A stretch of 9,304 nt of DNA from Bacillus rubiinfantis (GTDB lineage Bacteria > Bacillota > Bacilli > Bacillales > Cytobacillaceae): the NCBI GenBank assembly GCA_000752035.1, contig CCFE01000025.1, positions 183,349 to 192,652 on the forward strand, in the 5' to 3' direction. A program made the translations under genes and the position numbers. The notes below the pieces were generated by a model. That model ran no database searches and was not told where the DNA came from. It saw only the letters and a list, made by a program, of their open reading frames with translations. This document shows positions 1-5,722 of this stretch, piece after piece (the stretch's first letter is position 1; every line of letters begins with the position of its first letter).

Positions 1-15
1 GGTGACACTCCTTCC
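1..15 (-). promoter_or_regulatory. Ribosome binding site of a minus-strand gene lying outside the window
   Basis: Read on the minus strand, positions 15-8 give GGAAGGAG, a strong Shine-Dalgarno match. Seven bases then remain to the window edge, so a start codon would fall just outside. The gene itself is not visible and its product cannot be named. Confidence 0.55.
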
Positions 16-201
16 CCACAATAATCGTTGAAACTGTTGGCTAGAAATTTACACAAGAATCAAGACTTGACTGCTAATCTTCTCTAAATAAGGCAAAATT
101 CAATGTTTACATTCATATAAACGGAAAAACTTCCTTTATTTCAAGGGAAATAAGAGCATTTCCCAATTTAAGCGGAATTCTTCTGTCTATTTGCAAATAT
201 A
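16..201. other. Intergenic region, no gene seen
   Basis: This is AT-rich non-coding sequence between the off-window minus-strand gene and the terminator of the RidA gene. It should hold the promoter of the off-window gene, but no convincing -35/-10 pair is visible. The only structure noted is a short stem at 145-151/158-164 (GGGAAAT with ATTTCCC, six-base loop). It has no T-run and no assigned role. Confidence 0.4.
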
Positions 202-243
202 GGAAAGAAAAATGAAGCAGTCTCATTTTTCATTTGAGACTGC
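202..243 (-). terminator. Rho-independent terminator of the triple RidA gene
   Basis: A perfect 9-bp stem (217-225 GCAGTCTCA with 235-243 TGAGACTGC) encloses a nine-base loop. On the minus strand it is followed by a T-rich tract (216-202). It lies about 80 bases after the minus-strand stop codon at 324, so it fits as the terminator of that gene. Confidence 0.8.
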
Positions 244-323
244 TCCTTTGGGTATGTTATTTCATATTCTCAACCTTCATTAACAAGTAACTTTGGTTGG
301 CTGTATTGTAAGCCAAATGCCTG

Positions 324-1595
324 TTATGCTTTTGGAGGTGTTCCCTCAGCGTTTGCTACAACTACATCAATCTGGATTAAAGCGTCATGCGGCAAAGCTG
401 ATACGCCAACTACTCTTCGTGCAGGTTTACCTTGTGGGAAGAATGTTTTGTAAGCTTCATCAACAGCATCCATATCTGCAATATTCTTTAGGAAGATATT
501 CACTTTGACTATATCGTCCATAACGTGGTTAATACTTTCTACAATTGACTTGATATTTTTCAAGCACTGTTCTGCCTGCTCTTTCACACCACCAGCTACC
601 AATTCGCCAGTTTGTGGATTCAAAGGTAATTGTGCGGAAAGGTGATTGTAATGCGAGAACGCTACAGTTTGTGTAGATAGGGAACACTTTGGTGCATTGT
701 TCGTATTGTTCGCCCAGATAACAATTCCATGCCTGTCTTCAACAGCTTGTGGAGGTGTACCATCTCCGTGTGACACCACTGCTTCAATTTGGACCAAAGC
801 ATCCATTGGCAGAGCTGAAGCTGCAACTATTGTCCTTGCTGGGACATAGGCTACGGCTCTGGCGATAGCTGAATCTGGAAAAAATGTTTTATAAACTTCA
901 TTTACTGCTTCAGTATCCGAGAGATTTTTAAGGAAGATCGTAATTTTAACAATATCATCCAAAGGAACGTCGATACTTTCTAAGATTGCCTTGATATTTT
1001 TCAAGCACTGTGCAGCCTGCTCTTTAACACTGCCAGCTACCAATCGGCCAGTTTTTGGATCAATCGGCAATTGAGCTGTAAGATTATTGTAGTGAGAAAA
1101 AGCTACAGTTTGTGTAGATAGAGAACACATTGGTGCATTTGCAGTGTTATTTGTAAGCTTAATGAGGTCGCCTGCTTGTGGTGCGTTTGGAATCGTCCCC
1201 TCACCGTTTGTAACAAGTGCTTCAACTTGTACCAAAGCATCCATCGGCAAAGCTGCCACTGCAACTGTTGTCCGTGAAGGAACATAGGTTGGGAAGAACG
1301 TTTTATATACTTCGTCTACTGCATCAACATCTTTGATATCCTTAACGAATACTGTAATTCTTACGATATCGCTCATCACATGACCGATGCTTTCTACAAT
1401 TGCCTTGATATTTTTAAAGCACTGTTCAGCCTGCTCTTTTATACCACCAGCTACCAATTTACCAGTATTAGTATCAATAGGTAATTGTGCTGAAAGATTA
1501 TTGTAGTGAGAAAAAGCTACAGTTTGTGAACATAAACCGTTACCGCTTGGAGCATTCTCCGTATTTCTTGCTAATACTTCGTTATAGCCGCTCAT
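324..1595 (-). CDS. Triple-domain RidA/YjgF/UK114 family protein (single chain, three Rid domains)
   Basis: This 423-residue protein is three tandem Rid domains, roughly residues 1-135, 145-283 and 295-423. Each has the family core: an AQLP strand turn, an EQ..QC.KNIK helix, a DIV.....F(V/L)K strand, a YKTFFP segment and a DAL(V/I)Q strand. The conserved Arg that binds the substrate carboxylate in RidA is present in all three (R108, R254, R393). The paired acidic residue is Glu in domains 1 and 2 (E125, E271) but Asp in domain 3 (D410). The usual GPYSQ motif is altered (GLCSQ, then SLSTQ twice), so the canonical Tyr is missing. Domain 2 has about ten extra residues at 241-250. Ordinary RidA proteins are about 125-130 residues and form trimers that hydrolyse reactive enamine/imine intermediates. 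Deaminase activity is inferred here, and the altered motif could mean another substrate. The ATG at 1595 has AAAGGAG eight bases upstream. The gene stands alone with its own terminator. Confidence 0.9.
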   Translation of the reverse strand: MSGYNEVLARNTENAPSGNGLCSQTVAFSHYNNLSAQLPIDTNTGKLVAGGIKEQAEQCFKNIKAIVESIGHVMSDIVRITVFVKDIKDVDAVDEVYKTFFPTYVPSRTTVAVAALPMDALVQVEALVTNGEGTIPNAPQAGDLIKLTNNTANAPMCSLSTQTVAFSHYNNLTAQLPIDPKTGRLVAGSVKEQAAQCLKNIKAILESIDVPLDDIVKITIFLKNLSDTEAVNEVYKTFFPDSAIARAVAYVPARTIVAASALPMDALVQIEAVVSHGDGTPPQAVEDRHGIVIWANNTNNAPKCSLSTQTVAFSHYNHLSAQLPLNPQTGELVAGGVKEQAEQCLKNIKSIVESINHVMDDIVKVNIFLKNIADMDAVDEAYKTFFPQGKPARRVVGVSALPHDALIQIDVVVANAEGTPPKA

Positions 1596-1730
1596 AATAG
1601 CATTCTCCTTTTAGGTAAATTTTGTTAGTAGATGTATGTATTAACTCATATTGTTAGTTGGCTTTCGTTTGAACAAGTGGCGATTTCTCGGGTTGCATTT
1701 TTAATTTGTTTTTTTGTTGGCAAGCCTACT

Positions 1731-1755
1731 GTATTTCTAAACAGTTTAGAAATAC
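1731..1755. promoter_or_regulatory. Perfect 25-bp palindrome, candidate operator upstream of the RidA gene
   Basis: The arms 1731-1742 (GTATTTCTAAAC) and 1744-1755 (GTTTAGAAATAC) are perfect reverse complements around one central base. The palindrome lies about 136-160 bp upstream of the RidA start. The dyad form, with no T-run behind it, suggests a dimeric regulator's binding site rather than a terminator. The regulator is unknown. A weak minus-strand promoter (TTGCCA, 17 bases, AAATGC) follows it directly, but I would not rely on that. Confidence 0.5.
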
Positions 1756-1984
1756 ACTTTCTCCATAAAGCCAGCTATCCTGTATGTGCCCCCCCTTTCC
1801 ACGTTTATCTTGTCCACGGCAACAGAAAAATACACTATTTTGGATTAAGGAAATGAAATAAGTAAAAAGATGCTCAAAGAATTAACACAACAAATTTTGT
1901 TTTTTTTAATTGCAAACATCACTTGTAAGCATGTTCCTTTTTGCGTCCATTACTTCTCGCAAGCAAATGTAAATTAGTAGTCGA
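1756..1984. other. Intergenic region, no gene seen
   Basis: AT-rich sequence with a run of C near 1788-1795 and a run of T near 1899. The open frames here have no ribosome binding site and low-complexity translations. I see no gene, RNA or repeat that I can support. Confidence 0.35.
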
Positions 1985-2140
1985 TTAAACGTTCCACACC
2001 ATCACTTCCAATTTTCTATACCCCAGTTTGTTGATGTTATTACTTACAAATCCATCTGCGTCAATAAATACATTATTAAAGTTAGATTTAATAAATTACG
2101 TGTGTAAACATCCTGCATGTTGGAACCACCTACTATTTTT
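1985..2140 (-). pseudogene. Remnant of an unidentified minus-strand gene, frameshifted 3' end
   Basis: On the minus strand, the frame ending in TAA at 1985-1987 reads as a protein-like tail (FIDADGFV, then NINKLGYRKLEVMVWNV, stop). It is closed upstream by a stop near 2092. Just upstream, another frame reads VGGSNMQDVYTRNLLN and would join the first after a frameshift around 2085-2095. Together they look like the C-terminus of a decayed gene. I do not recognise the family. The evidence is only amino-acid texture over about 50 residues, so this could be chance. Confidence 0.3.
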
Positions 2141-2172
2141 AATAACTATTATTCAGGGTTTAAAATATATTT

Positions 2173-2428
2173 GTGGTACTTCTCCCTTTCACTTGGGAAC
2201 AGCGTAGAGTTTCGGACTTTGCTGAAGAAACGTATGGTGGTGGTACTCCAAATACTTCTATTAATGAGTATTGGGGCGGTAACTTGCCGTGGATACAATC
2301 ATCTGATTTGAATGAACATCAAGTATCAGACATCTCAGCTAAAAAGAAAATTACTGAAACTGGATTGAAAAATTCTGCTTCCAAATTAGTACCAGCAAAT
2401 TCTATCGCAGTTGTCACACGAGTAGGCG
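2173..2428 (+). pseudogene. hsdS: Type I restriction-modification specificity subunit fragment (hsdS'), truncated at both ends
   Basis: The frame reads like the start of an HsdS target recognition domain. Visible pieces are FTWEQRRVSDFAE, GGGTPNTS, EYWGGNLPWIQSSDL, KKKITETGLKNSASKLVP and SIAVVTRVG. HsdS proteins (about 400 residues) have two such domains and guide the HsdM/HsdR complex to its DNA target. Only about 80 residues remain. The 3' end is cut exactly at the IS66 terminal repeat at 2429. The 5' side is also broken: an in-frame stop lies a few codons upstream of the GTG at 2173, with no ribosome binding site. The rest of hsdS does not reappear to the right of IS66, and no hsdM or hsdR is in the window. 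It cannot be functional. Confidence 0.8.
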
Positions 2429-2439
2429 GTAAGCCCGAA
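2429..2439 (+). repeat. IS66 terminal inverted repeat, tnpC side
   Basis: GTAAGCCCGAA is the exact reverse complement of 4819-4829. It interrupts the hsdS reading frame. Confidence 0.85.
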
Positions 2440-2453
2440 TTATAAAAAAATAA

Positions 2454-2471
2454 GCGTACCTTCAGGTACGC
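2454..2471 (-). terminator. Terminator of the IS66 tnp operon
   Basis: A perfect 7-bp GC-rich stem (2454-2460 GCGTACC with 2465-2471 GGTACGC) encloses a four-base loop. On the minus strand it is followed by TTATTTTTTT (2453-2444). It lies just inside the IS end, downstream of tnpC. Confidence 0.85.
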
Positions 2472-2480
2472 ATTACAAAT

Positions 2481-2518
2481 AGCCGTAAATCTTGACTTTT
2501 TCAATCGAATTTACGGCT
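2481..2518 (-). repeat. Stem-loop between the tnpC stop and the IS66 terminator
   Basis: A 10-bp perfect inverted repeat (2481-2490 AGCCGTAAAT, 2509-2518 ATTTACGGCT) has inner TTGA/TCAA pairing in its 18-base loop. It starts nine bases after the tnpC stop codon. It could protect the 3' end of the mRNA or be a transposase or structural feature of the IS end. The role is unproven. Confidence 0.6.
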
Positions 2519-2526
2519 TGTTTTAG

Positions 2527-4130
2527 TTATTTGCTACATTCTACCTGAATCGTTTTTGACCAGGGCATGTACCGATCTAAAATTTCAGAATTTTGATGTA
2601 TACCGAGATTCGGCAGGTCCGTCAAAAGTTTCTTAATATATTCGTAGAAATCAATGCCGTTGCTTTTGGCTGTTTCTGCGATACTTAAACAGATGGCGTT
2701 GGCTTTTGCGCCGGCTTCACTAACGGAGTGGAGCCAGTTTTTTCGACCAATCACACTTGGACGGATGGCGTTTTCGGCAGGATTATTATCAATTTCAATG
2801 CGGCCATCATACAGGAATGCTCTGAGTCCATTTGCCCTGTTCAATGTGTATTCAGCTGCTTTGGCGACGGCATTTTTACCGTAGAATGGTGATTTTTCAA
2901 CCCATTCAAGGAATTTATCTACAATAGGCTTCGAGTATTTCTGTCGTTTTTTTCTTCGCTTACTCGGAGACAAATGTTTAAATTTCCTTTCGAGTCGGTA
3001 TAAATCATCACAATAGCTCACACCAATTCGACCATTTTTACTGTCCGCTTTAAGCCAATAACGCCGACAATGTGCCCAACAATTTGCGAAGGTAACGCCT
3101 TCTAACTTATCGTAGGCAGAATAACCATCGCAAACAATCGTTCCAGAAAAGCCTTCAATGAAACCTTCAAGAACAGATCTAGCCCGTGATAATGCGCTTT
3201 GAAAGAGAGTTATTGTTGGCCCTTGGCTTGGCACACTTCGATATACCCAATTATAGGCGTTGGTTTGGCCTGACTTCCCATCGGATCGGTTGATAATTTG
3301 TCCATAAGTTTCATCGACATGCAAAATCGACTTAGACATCATCAATTGCTTCATTCGTTCGTATATGGGTAAAAGCCAATCATGTGATGCACGAATAACC
3401 CAATTCGAGAGGTTCTTATCATTGGTATTTAGGCCGCAGCGATCCCATTCCTTTACCTGGCGGTAAAGGGGAAGGTATTGTGCAAATTTATCATAGATGA
3501 CTTTGCCAGCACGCTAGGGCTTGCGATGCTACGTTGAATGGCAGGCTGCGGTGCCTTACCACGTTTAATTTGTGCTTTTTGAAATGAATCGCTTTTACAA
3601 TTTTTACATTCATACGCATGTTCAATGTGTTGGATTTTTTTCATTTTAGCGGGAATAAACTCTGCTTCTTCGCGAACTATTGTACTGCCAATTTCAATCA
3701 TTTGTCCTTGGCAACAGTCACATTGTGTATTTTCTGGATGATAGTGAAATGCTTCTACTTCGATATTATCTTGTAATGAATCATTTCGTTTTTTCTTATT
3801 AATAGTTCGAACAACAGTATATGAAATGGTCTGTTGGCTTTGTTCTTCTGTGTGCTCAGATTCGCTAAAAGACGGGTCATCATCAAATAATGAAGCTTGC
3901 CCTTCTGGTGCGTTATATCTAGACTTTTCAGTTTTAGAACCATATAAGAGCTTTGTTAAGTGACGAAGTTGCTGCGTTAACGCTTCGTTCTGTTTCAACG
4001 ATTGATCCAATTTTTTTGATAGTTCTTGGTTTTGTTGATTCGAATGAGTCAACTGCTCTTCGAGCAATCGAATTACTCTCTCAAATTGATGTTCATTCGC
4101 AGAAGAAGTATTCGCCACAGCATTCACCAC
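2527..4130 (-). pseudogene. tnpC: IS66-family transposase TnpC, split by a -1 frameshift
   Basis: The upstream frame (4130-3453) starts at GTG. It carries a Gln-rich coiled coil (about residues 12-60), the LLYGSKTEKS motif typical of the TnpC N-terminal domain, and an IS66 zinc-finger region (C137/C140 and C175/C178). It ends early in NTFPFTAR. The downstream frame runs from about 3501 to 2527. It resumes with VIYDKFAQYLPLYRQVKEW and holds the DDE catalytic core: HVDET, then IVCDGYSAY, then IDNNPAENAIRP. Counted from the internal ATG at 3354, these acidic residues are D14, D76 and E194. The junction reads GCA AAG TCA at about 3507-3499. A -1 slip on A AAG gives LAKVIYDK, which is what an intact protein should read. 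A one-base deletion is the simplest explanation, and low-level frameshifting is possible. Confidence 0.85.
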
Positions 4131-4198
4131 TTTTCGTTCATTCTCGTTCTTACTATTATAACCAGTTCAAGAGGTGAGATAAAGGAAATATCATAAAT

Positions 4199-4555
4199 TT
4201 AAAAAGTTCCTTTTTCCGATGGTTGGATGGCCTTTGGCTGCTGAATTGCTAAACCTTCGAGCAGCCATCGAAGCTGCTTCTGTGATAGATTGCGCACTGC
4301 CTGTTCATCTTTAGGCCATTGCAGCTTTCCATTATCCAAACGCTTGTAGAGCATGGCGAAGCCATCTCCATCAAAATACAAACATTTATAGCGATCTTTC
4401 TTCCATCCGGCAAATAAGAAAATTGAATCACCGTAAGGATCTAATTCAAAAGAATCTTGAATCAGTGTGGCCAATCCATCAATACCTTTTCGCATGTCCG
4501 TTTTTCCACAAATAATATAGATATTTTTCACATCCGTATAATCATGTTTCACCAA
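4199..4555 (-). CDS. tnpB: IS66-family accessory protein TnpB (Orf2 family)
   Basis: A 118-residue protein with the hallmark motifs of IS66 TnpB: CGKTDMRKGIDGLATLIQ near the N-terminus, then DPYGDSIFLFAGWKKDR, then DGDGFAMLYKRLDNGKLQWP and the Q.RWLLEGL end. Its length is normal for the family. TnpB is needed for transposition of IS66 elements, but its biochemical role is not settled. The start is a TTG at 4555 (or the GTG right after it), with AGGGAG eight bases upstream. It overlaps the end of tnpA by seven bases, which suggests translational coupling. It appears intact. A gap of about 70 bases separates it from the tnpC start. Confidence 0.9.
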   Translation of the reverse strand: MVKHDYTDVKNIYIICGKTDMRKGIDGLATLIQDSFELDPYGDSIFLFAGWKKDRYKCLYFDGDGFAMLYKRLDNGKLQWPKDEQAVRNLSQKQLRWLLEGLAIQQPKAIQPSEKGTF

Positions 4556-4743
4556 TGTTTCAACTCCCTCATGATTGTCTGGATGACGTGCTCCTCTACA
4601 CCGTTATAAAAGGTGACCTCAGCATTTGCTATTTTGATAGTGCAGTTGCTTGAGGAACTGATTATTGAGGAAGTCGGTGAGGTAATGCATTTATTTTCGG
4701 GATGAAGTGTTACGGGGACTATCGTTAATTTTTCTTGCGGCAT
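4549..4743 (-). CDS. tnpA: IS66-family accessory protein TnpA, short form
   Basis: A 64-residue protein. The second half (NCTIKIANAEVTFYNG, then IQTIMRELKH) matches the C-terminal part of IS66 TnpA proteins. The N-terminal helix-turn-helix of the longer forms (about 100 residues or more) is absent. The upstream 86 bp to the IS end have no room for it, so this is a short-form TnpA rather than a truncation by insertion. Its Ser-rich stretch (SPTSSIISSSSN) links the two halves. The ATG at 4743 has a strong AAAAGGAGGTGC ribosome binding site at 4762-4751. That site lies in a hairpin and may be masked in read-through transcripts. Confidence 0.8.
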   Translation of the reverse strand: MPQEKLTIVPVTLHPENKCITSPTSSIISSSSNCTIKIANAEVTFYNGVEEHVIQTIMRELKHW

Positions 4744-4750
4744 CAGAAAA

Positions 4751-4793
4751 GCACCTCCTTTTTATTTGATACTTGTATCATATCAGGAGGTGC
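4751..4793 (-). promoter_or_regulatory. Hairpin that would sequester the tnpA ribosome binding site, with embedded -10
   Basis: On the minus strand, GCACCTCCT (4793-4785) is the perfect complement of the tnpA Shine-Dalgarno segment AGGAGGTGC (4759-4751). Between them a second palindrome (TGATACTTGTATCA on the plus strand, 4767-4780) closes the structure. A good -10 hexamer, TATGAT (4782-4777 minus), overlaps that palindrome. A transcript starting there would lack the anti-ribosome-binding arm. A transcript entering from outside the element would include it and fold shut. No good -35 is visible. Confidence 0.6.
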
Positions 4794-4818
4794 TGGGTGT
4801 ATATATGCGTTGTTTGAG

Positions 4819-4829
4819 TTCGGGCTTAC
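4819..4829 (-). repeat. IS66 terminal inverted repeat, tnpA side
   Basis: TTCGGGCTTAC is the exact reverse complement of 2429-2439. Beyond it the sequence no longer resembles hsdS. Confidence 0.85.
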
Positions 4830-4840
4830 ATTGAATCTCT

Positions 4841-4873
4841 AAGAAAAGAAAGGAGTGGTCATATTGACCACTC
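4841..4873 (-). terminator. Terminator of the Xre/membrane-protein operon
   Basis: A perfect 9-bp stem (4853-4861 GAGTGGTCA with 4865-4873 TGACCACTC) has a three-base loop. On the minus strand it is followed by CTTTCTTTTCTT. About 105 bases separate it from the stop of the small membrane protein. A weaker 7-bp dyad at 4916-4931 (AGGTTAA/TTAACCT) lies between them. Confidence 0.7.
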
Positions 4874-4978
4874 TACAAAGGTTTTGATAACAATACAAAT
4901 GATTAATCAAAATTAAGGTTAAAGTTAACCTGCTAAAAAATAAGATATTCAATAATCAGCACTCTCTCACATTTTTTT

Positions 4979-5170
4979 CTACCTTGTGAACCATATATAT
5001 GCAAAAAATATAACAAATCCTAGACATCCTAACCCTGCAAATGCCCCTCTTTGAGATTCATACTTTTCCATTTCTTCTTTGGTTACATATACACGTTCAA
5101 CGTTACCACTATACTTTGTTTCCTTGATGATTTTTCCGTCTGGTTGATGATAGAAAGTAACCTTTGCCAT
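4979..5170 (-). CDS. Small single-pass membrane protein of unknown function
   Basis: A 63-residue protein with a charged N-terminal part (residues 1-41, including VTFYHQPDGKIIKETKYS and VYVTKEEMEKYESQ). One C-terminal hydrophobic segment (about 43-61, AFAGLGCLGFVIFFAYIWF) is followed by TR. This predicts a single membrane anchor with the N-terminal domain on one side. The orientation is not clear from the sequence. It follows the Xre gene with a one-base overlap (TAATG). It has its own ribosome binding site (GGGAGG, nine bases before the ATG), so the two are surely co-transcribed. I do not recognise the family. Small membrane proteins next to Xre genes occur in phage and conjugative-element control regions, but no such link is demonstrated here. 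Confidence 0.75.
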   Translation of the reverse strand: MAKVTFYHQPDGKIIKETKYSGNVERVYVTKEEMEKYESQRGAFAGLGCLGFVIFFAYIWFTR

Positions 5171-5505
5171 TATGCCTTGCCTCCCAAGTTTAAAAATTCG
5201 TCAACGATATTACTTATCATATCAATTTGATATTTCTTCAAACGATGAATCTTTTCTATAAGTAACTCTGTATCTACCTTATTACCTGCGACTTGTTTTT
5301 CTAACAATTCCATATAATCCATATCGAAGGCTTCTGCAAGCTTATGTAATGTTTCATCGCTTGCCTCATGAGCGCCCCTTTCGATCTTTGCTATTGTTGA
5401 GTTAGATACTCCAATTTTATCAGCCAGAATTCTCTGACTTGAGAATCCTTTTTCCTCCCGTAAGTTCTTGATATACTTTCCAAATTCCTGCAGATGATTA
5501 GACAT
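5170..5505 (-). CDS. Xre-family helix-turn-helix transcriptional regulator
   Basis: An HTH_3/Cro-C1 type domain covers residues 8-68 (FGKYIKNLREEKGFSSQRIL through FDMDYMELLEK). The helix-turn-helix is at about 24-44, with ADKIGVSNSTIAKIERG as the recognition part. A short C-terminal helical tail (LLIEKIHRLKKYQIDMISNI) probably serves dimerisation. I place the start at ATG 5505 (111 residues) because GAAGGAAGAG lies just upstream. The in-frame ATG at 5535 has no ribosome binding site. The gene is divergent from another Xre gene and overlaps the small membrane protein gene by one base. By family precedent it would repress its own operon and perhaps the divergent gene. Target sites are not known. 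Confidence 0.85.
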   Translation of the reverse strand: MSNHLQEFGKYIKNLREEKGFSSQRILADKIGVSNSTIAKIERGAHEASDETLHKLAEAFDMDYMELLEKQVAGNKVDTELLIEKIHRLKKYQIDMISNIVDEFLNLGGKA

Positions 5506-5722
5506 TAGATCTCTTCCTTCTAATTTTTCATTCACATCGATGCTAATTGTGTTCTACTACTCATTTATCGACTAATATTGTCAACAATTTAAATCAATTC
5601 TCACAAGCGTTAAATCCGCTTATTAAAATATCACTTATAAGTACTATTATACTATATATTTATATTTTGTGTATCTGTTTTCCAAAAACTAACTTCTCTA
5701 ATCTGATAGAGAGGTGATTGAT
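5506..5722. promoter_or_regulatory. Divergent promoter/operator region between two Xre genes
   Basis: The region is very AT-rich and must hold both promoters. Visible elements are a minus-strand TTGACA (5584-5579), a perfect ACTTATAAGT palindrome (5633-5642), an AAGCG/CGCTT inverted repeat (5605-5609, 5617-5621), and plus-strand -10-like TATACT (5648-5653) and TATATT (5655-5660). No well-spaced -35/-10 pair is clear for either strand. The small palindromes are candidate operators for one or both regulators. Confidence 0.5.

Larger units (their letters stand above)
2429..4829 (-). mobile_element. IS66-family insertion sequence, about 2.4 kb, tnpC frameshifted
   Basis: The element is bounded by 11-bp perfect inverted repeats: 2429-2439 GTAAGCCCGAA and 4819-4829 TTCGGGCTTAC. 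GTAAGC is typical of IS66 ends. The minus-strand order is tnpA, tnpB, tnpC, the family's standard layout, and the length fits. IS66 elements normally leave an 8-bp target duplication. The flanking octamers here (2421-2428 AGTAGGCG, 4830-4837 ATTGAATC) do not match, so a deletion or recombination after insertion is likely. The transposase reading frame is broken, so the copy may be inactive unless ribosomes shift frame. Confidence 0.9.

Noticed and set aside
293..508. Plus-strand frame antisense to the end of the RidA gene
   Set aside because: It is a shadow of the clearly coding minus strand and has no ribosome binding site.
1632..1856. Plus-strand open frame of 74 codons upstream of the RidA gene
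   Set aside because: No ribosome binding site, atypical translation, and it overlaps the palindrome and the expected RidA promoter region.
2319..2504. Minus-strand frame crossing the hsdS/IS66 junction
   Set aside because: Antisense to the hsdS frame, which has family-specific motifs, and it runs across an IS boundary.
4853..4873. TGGTCA/TGACCA palindrome as a leftover IS21 end, because the IS21 repeats near 9140 contain TTGACCAC
   Set aside because: The similarity is only about nine bases, and the palindrome with its T-rich tail is fully explained as a terminator for the Xre operon.
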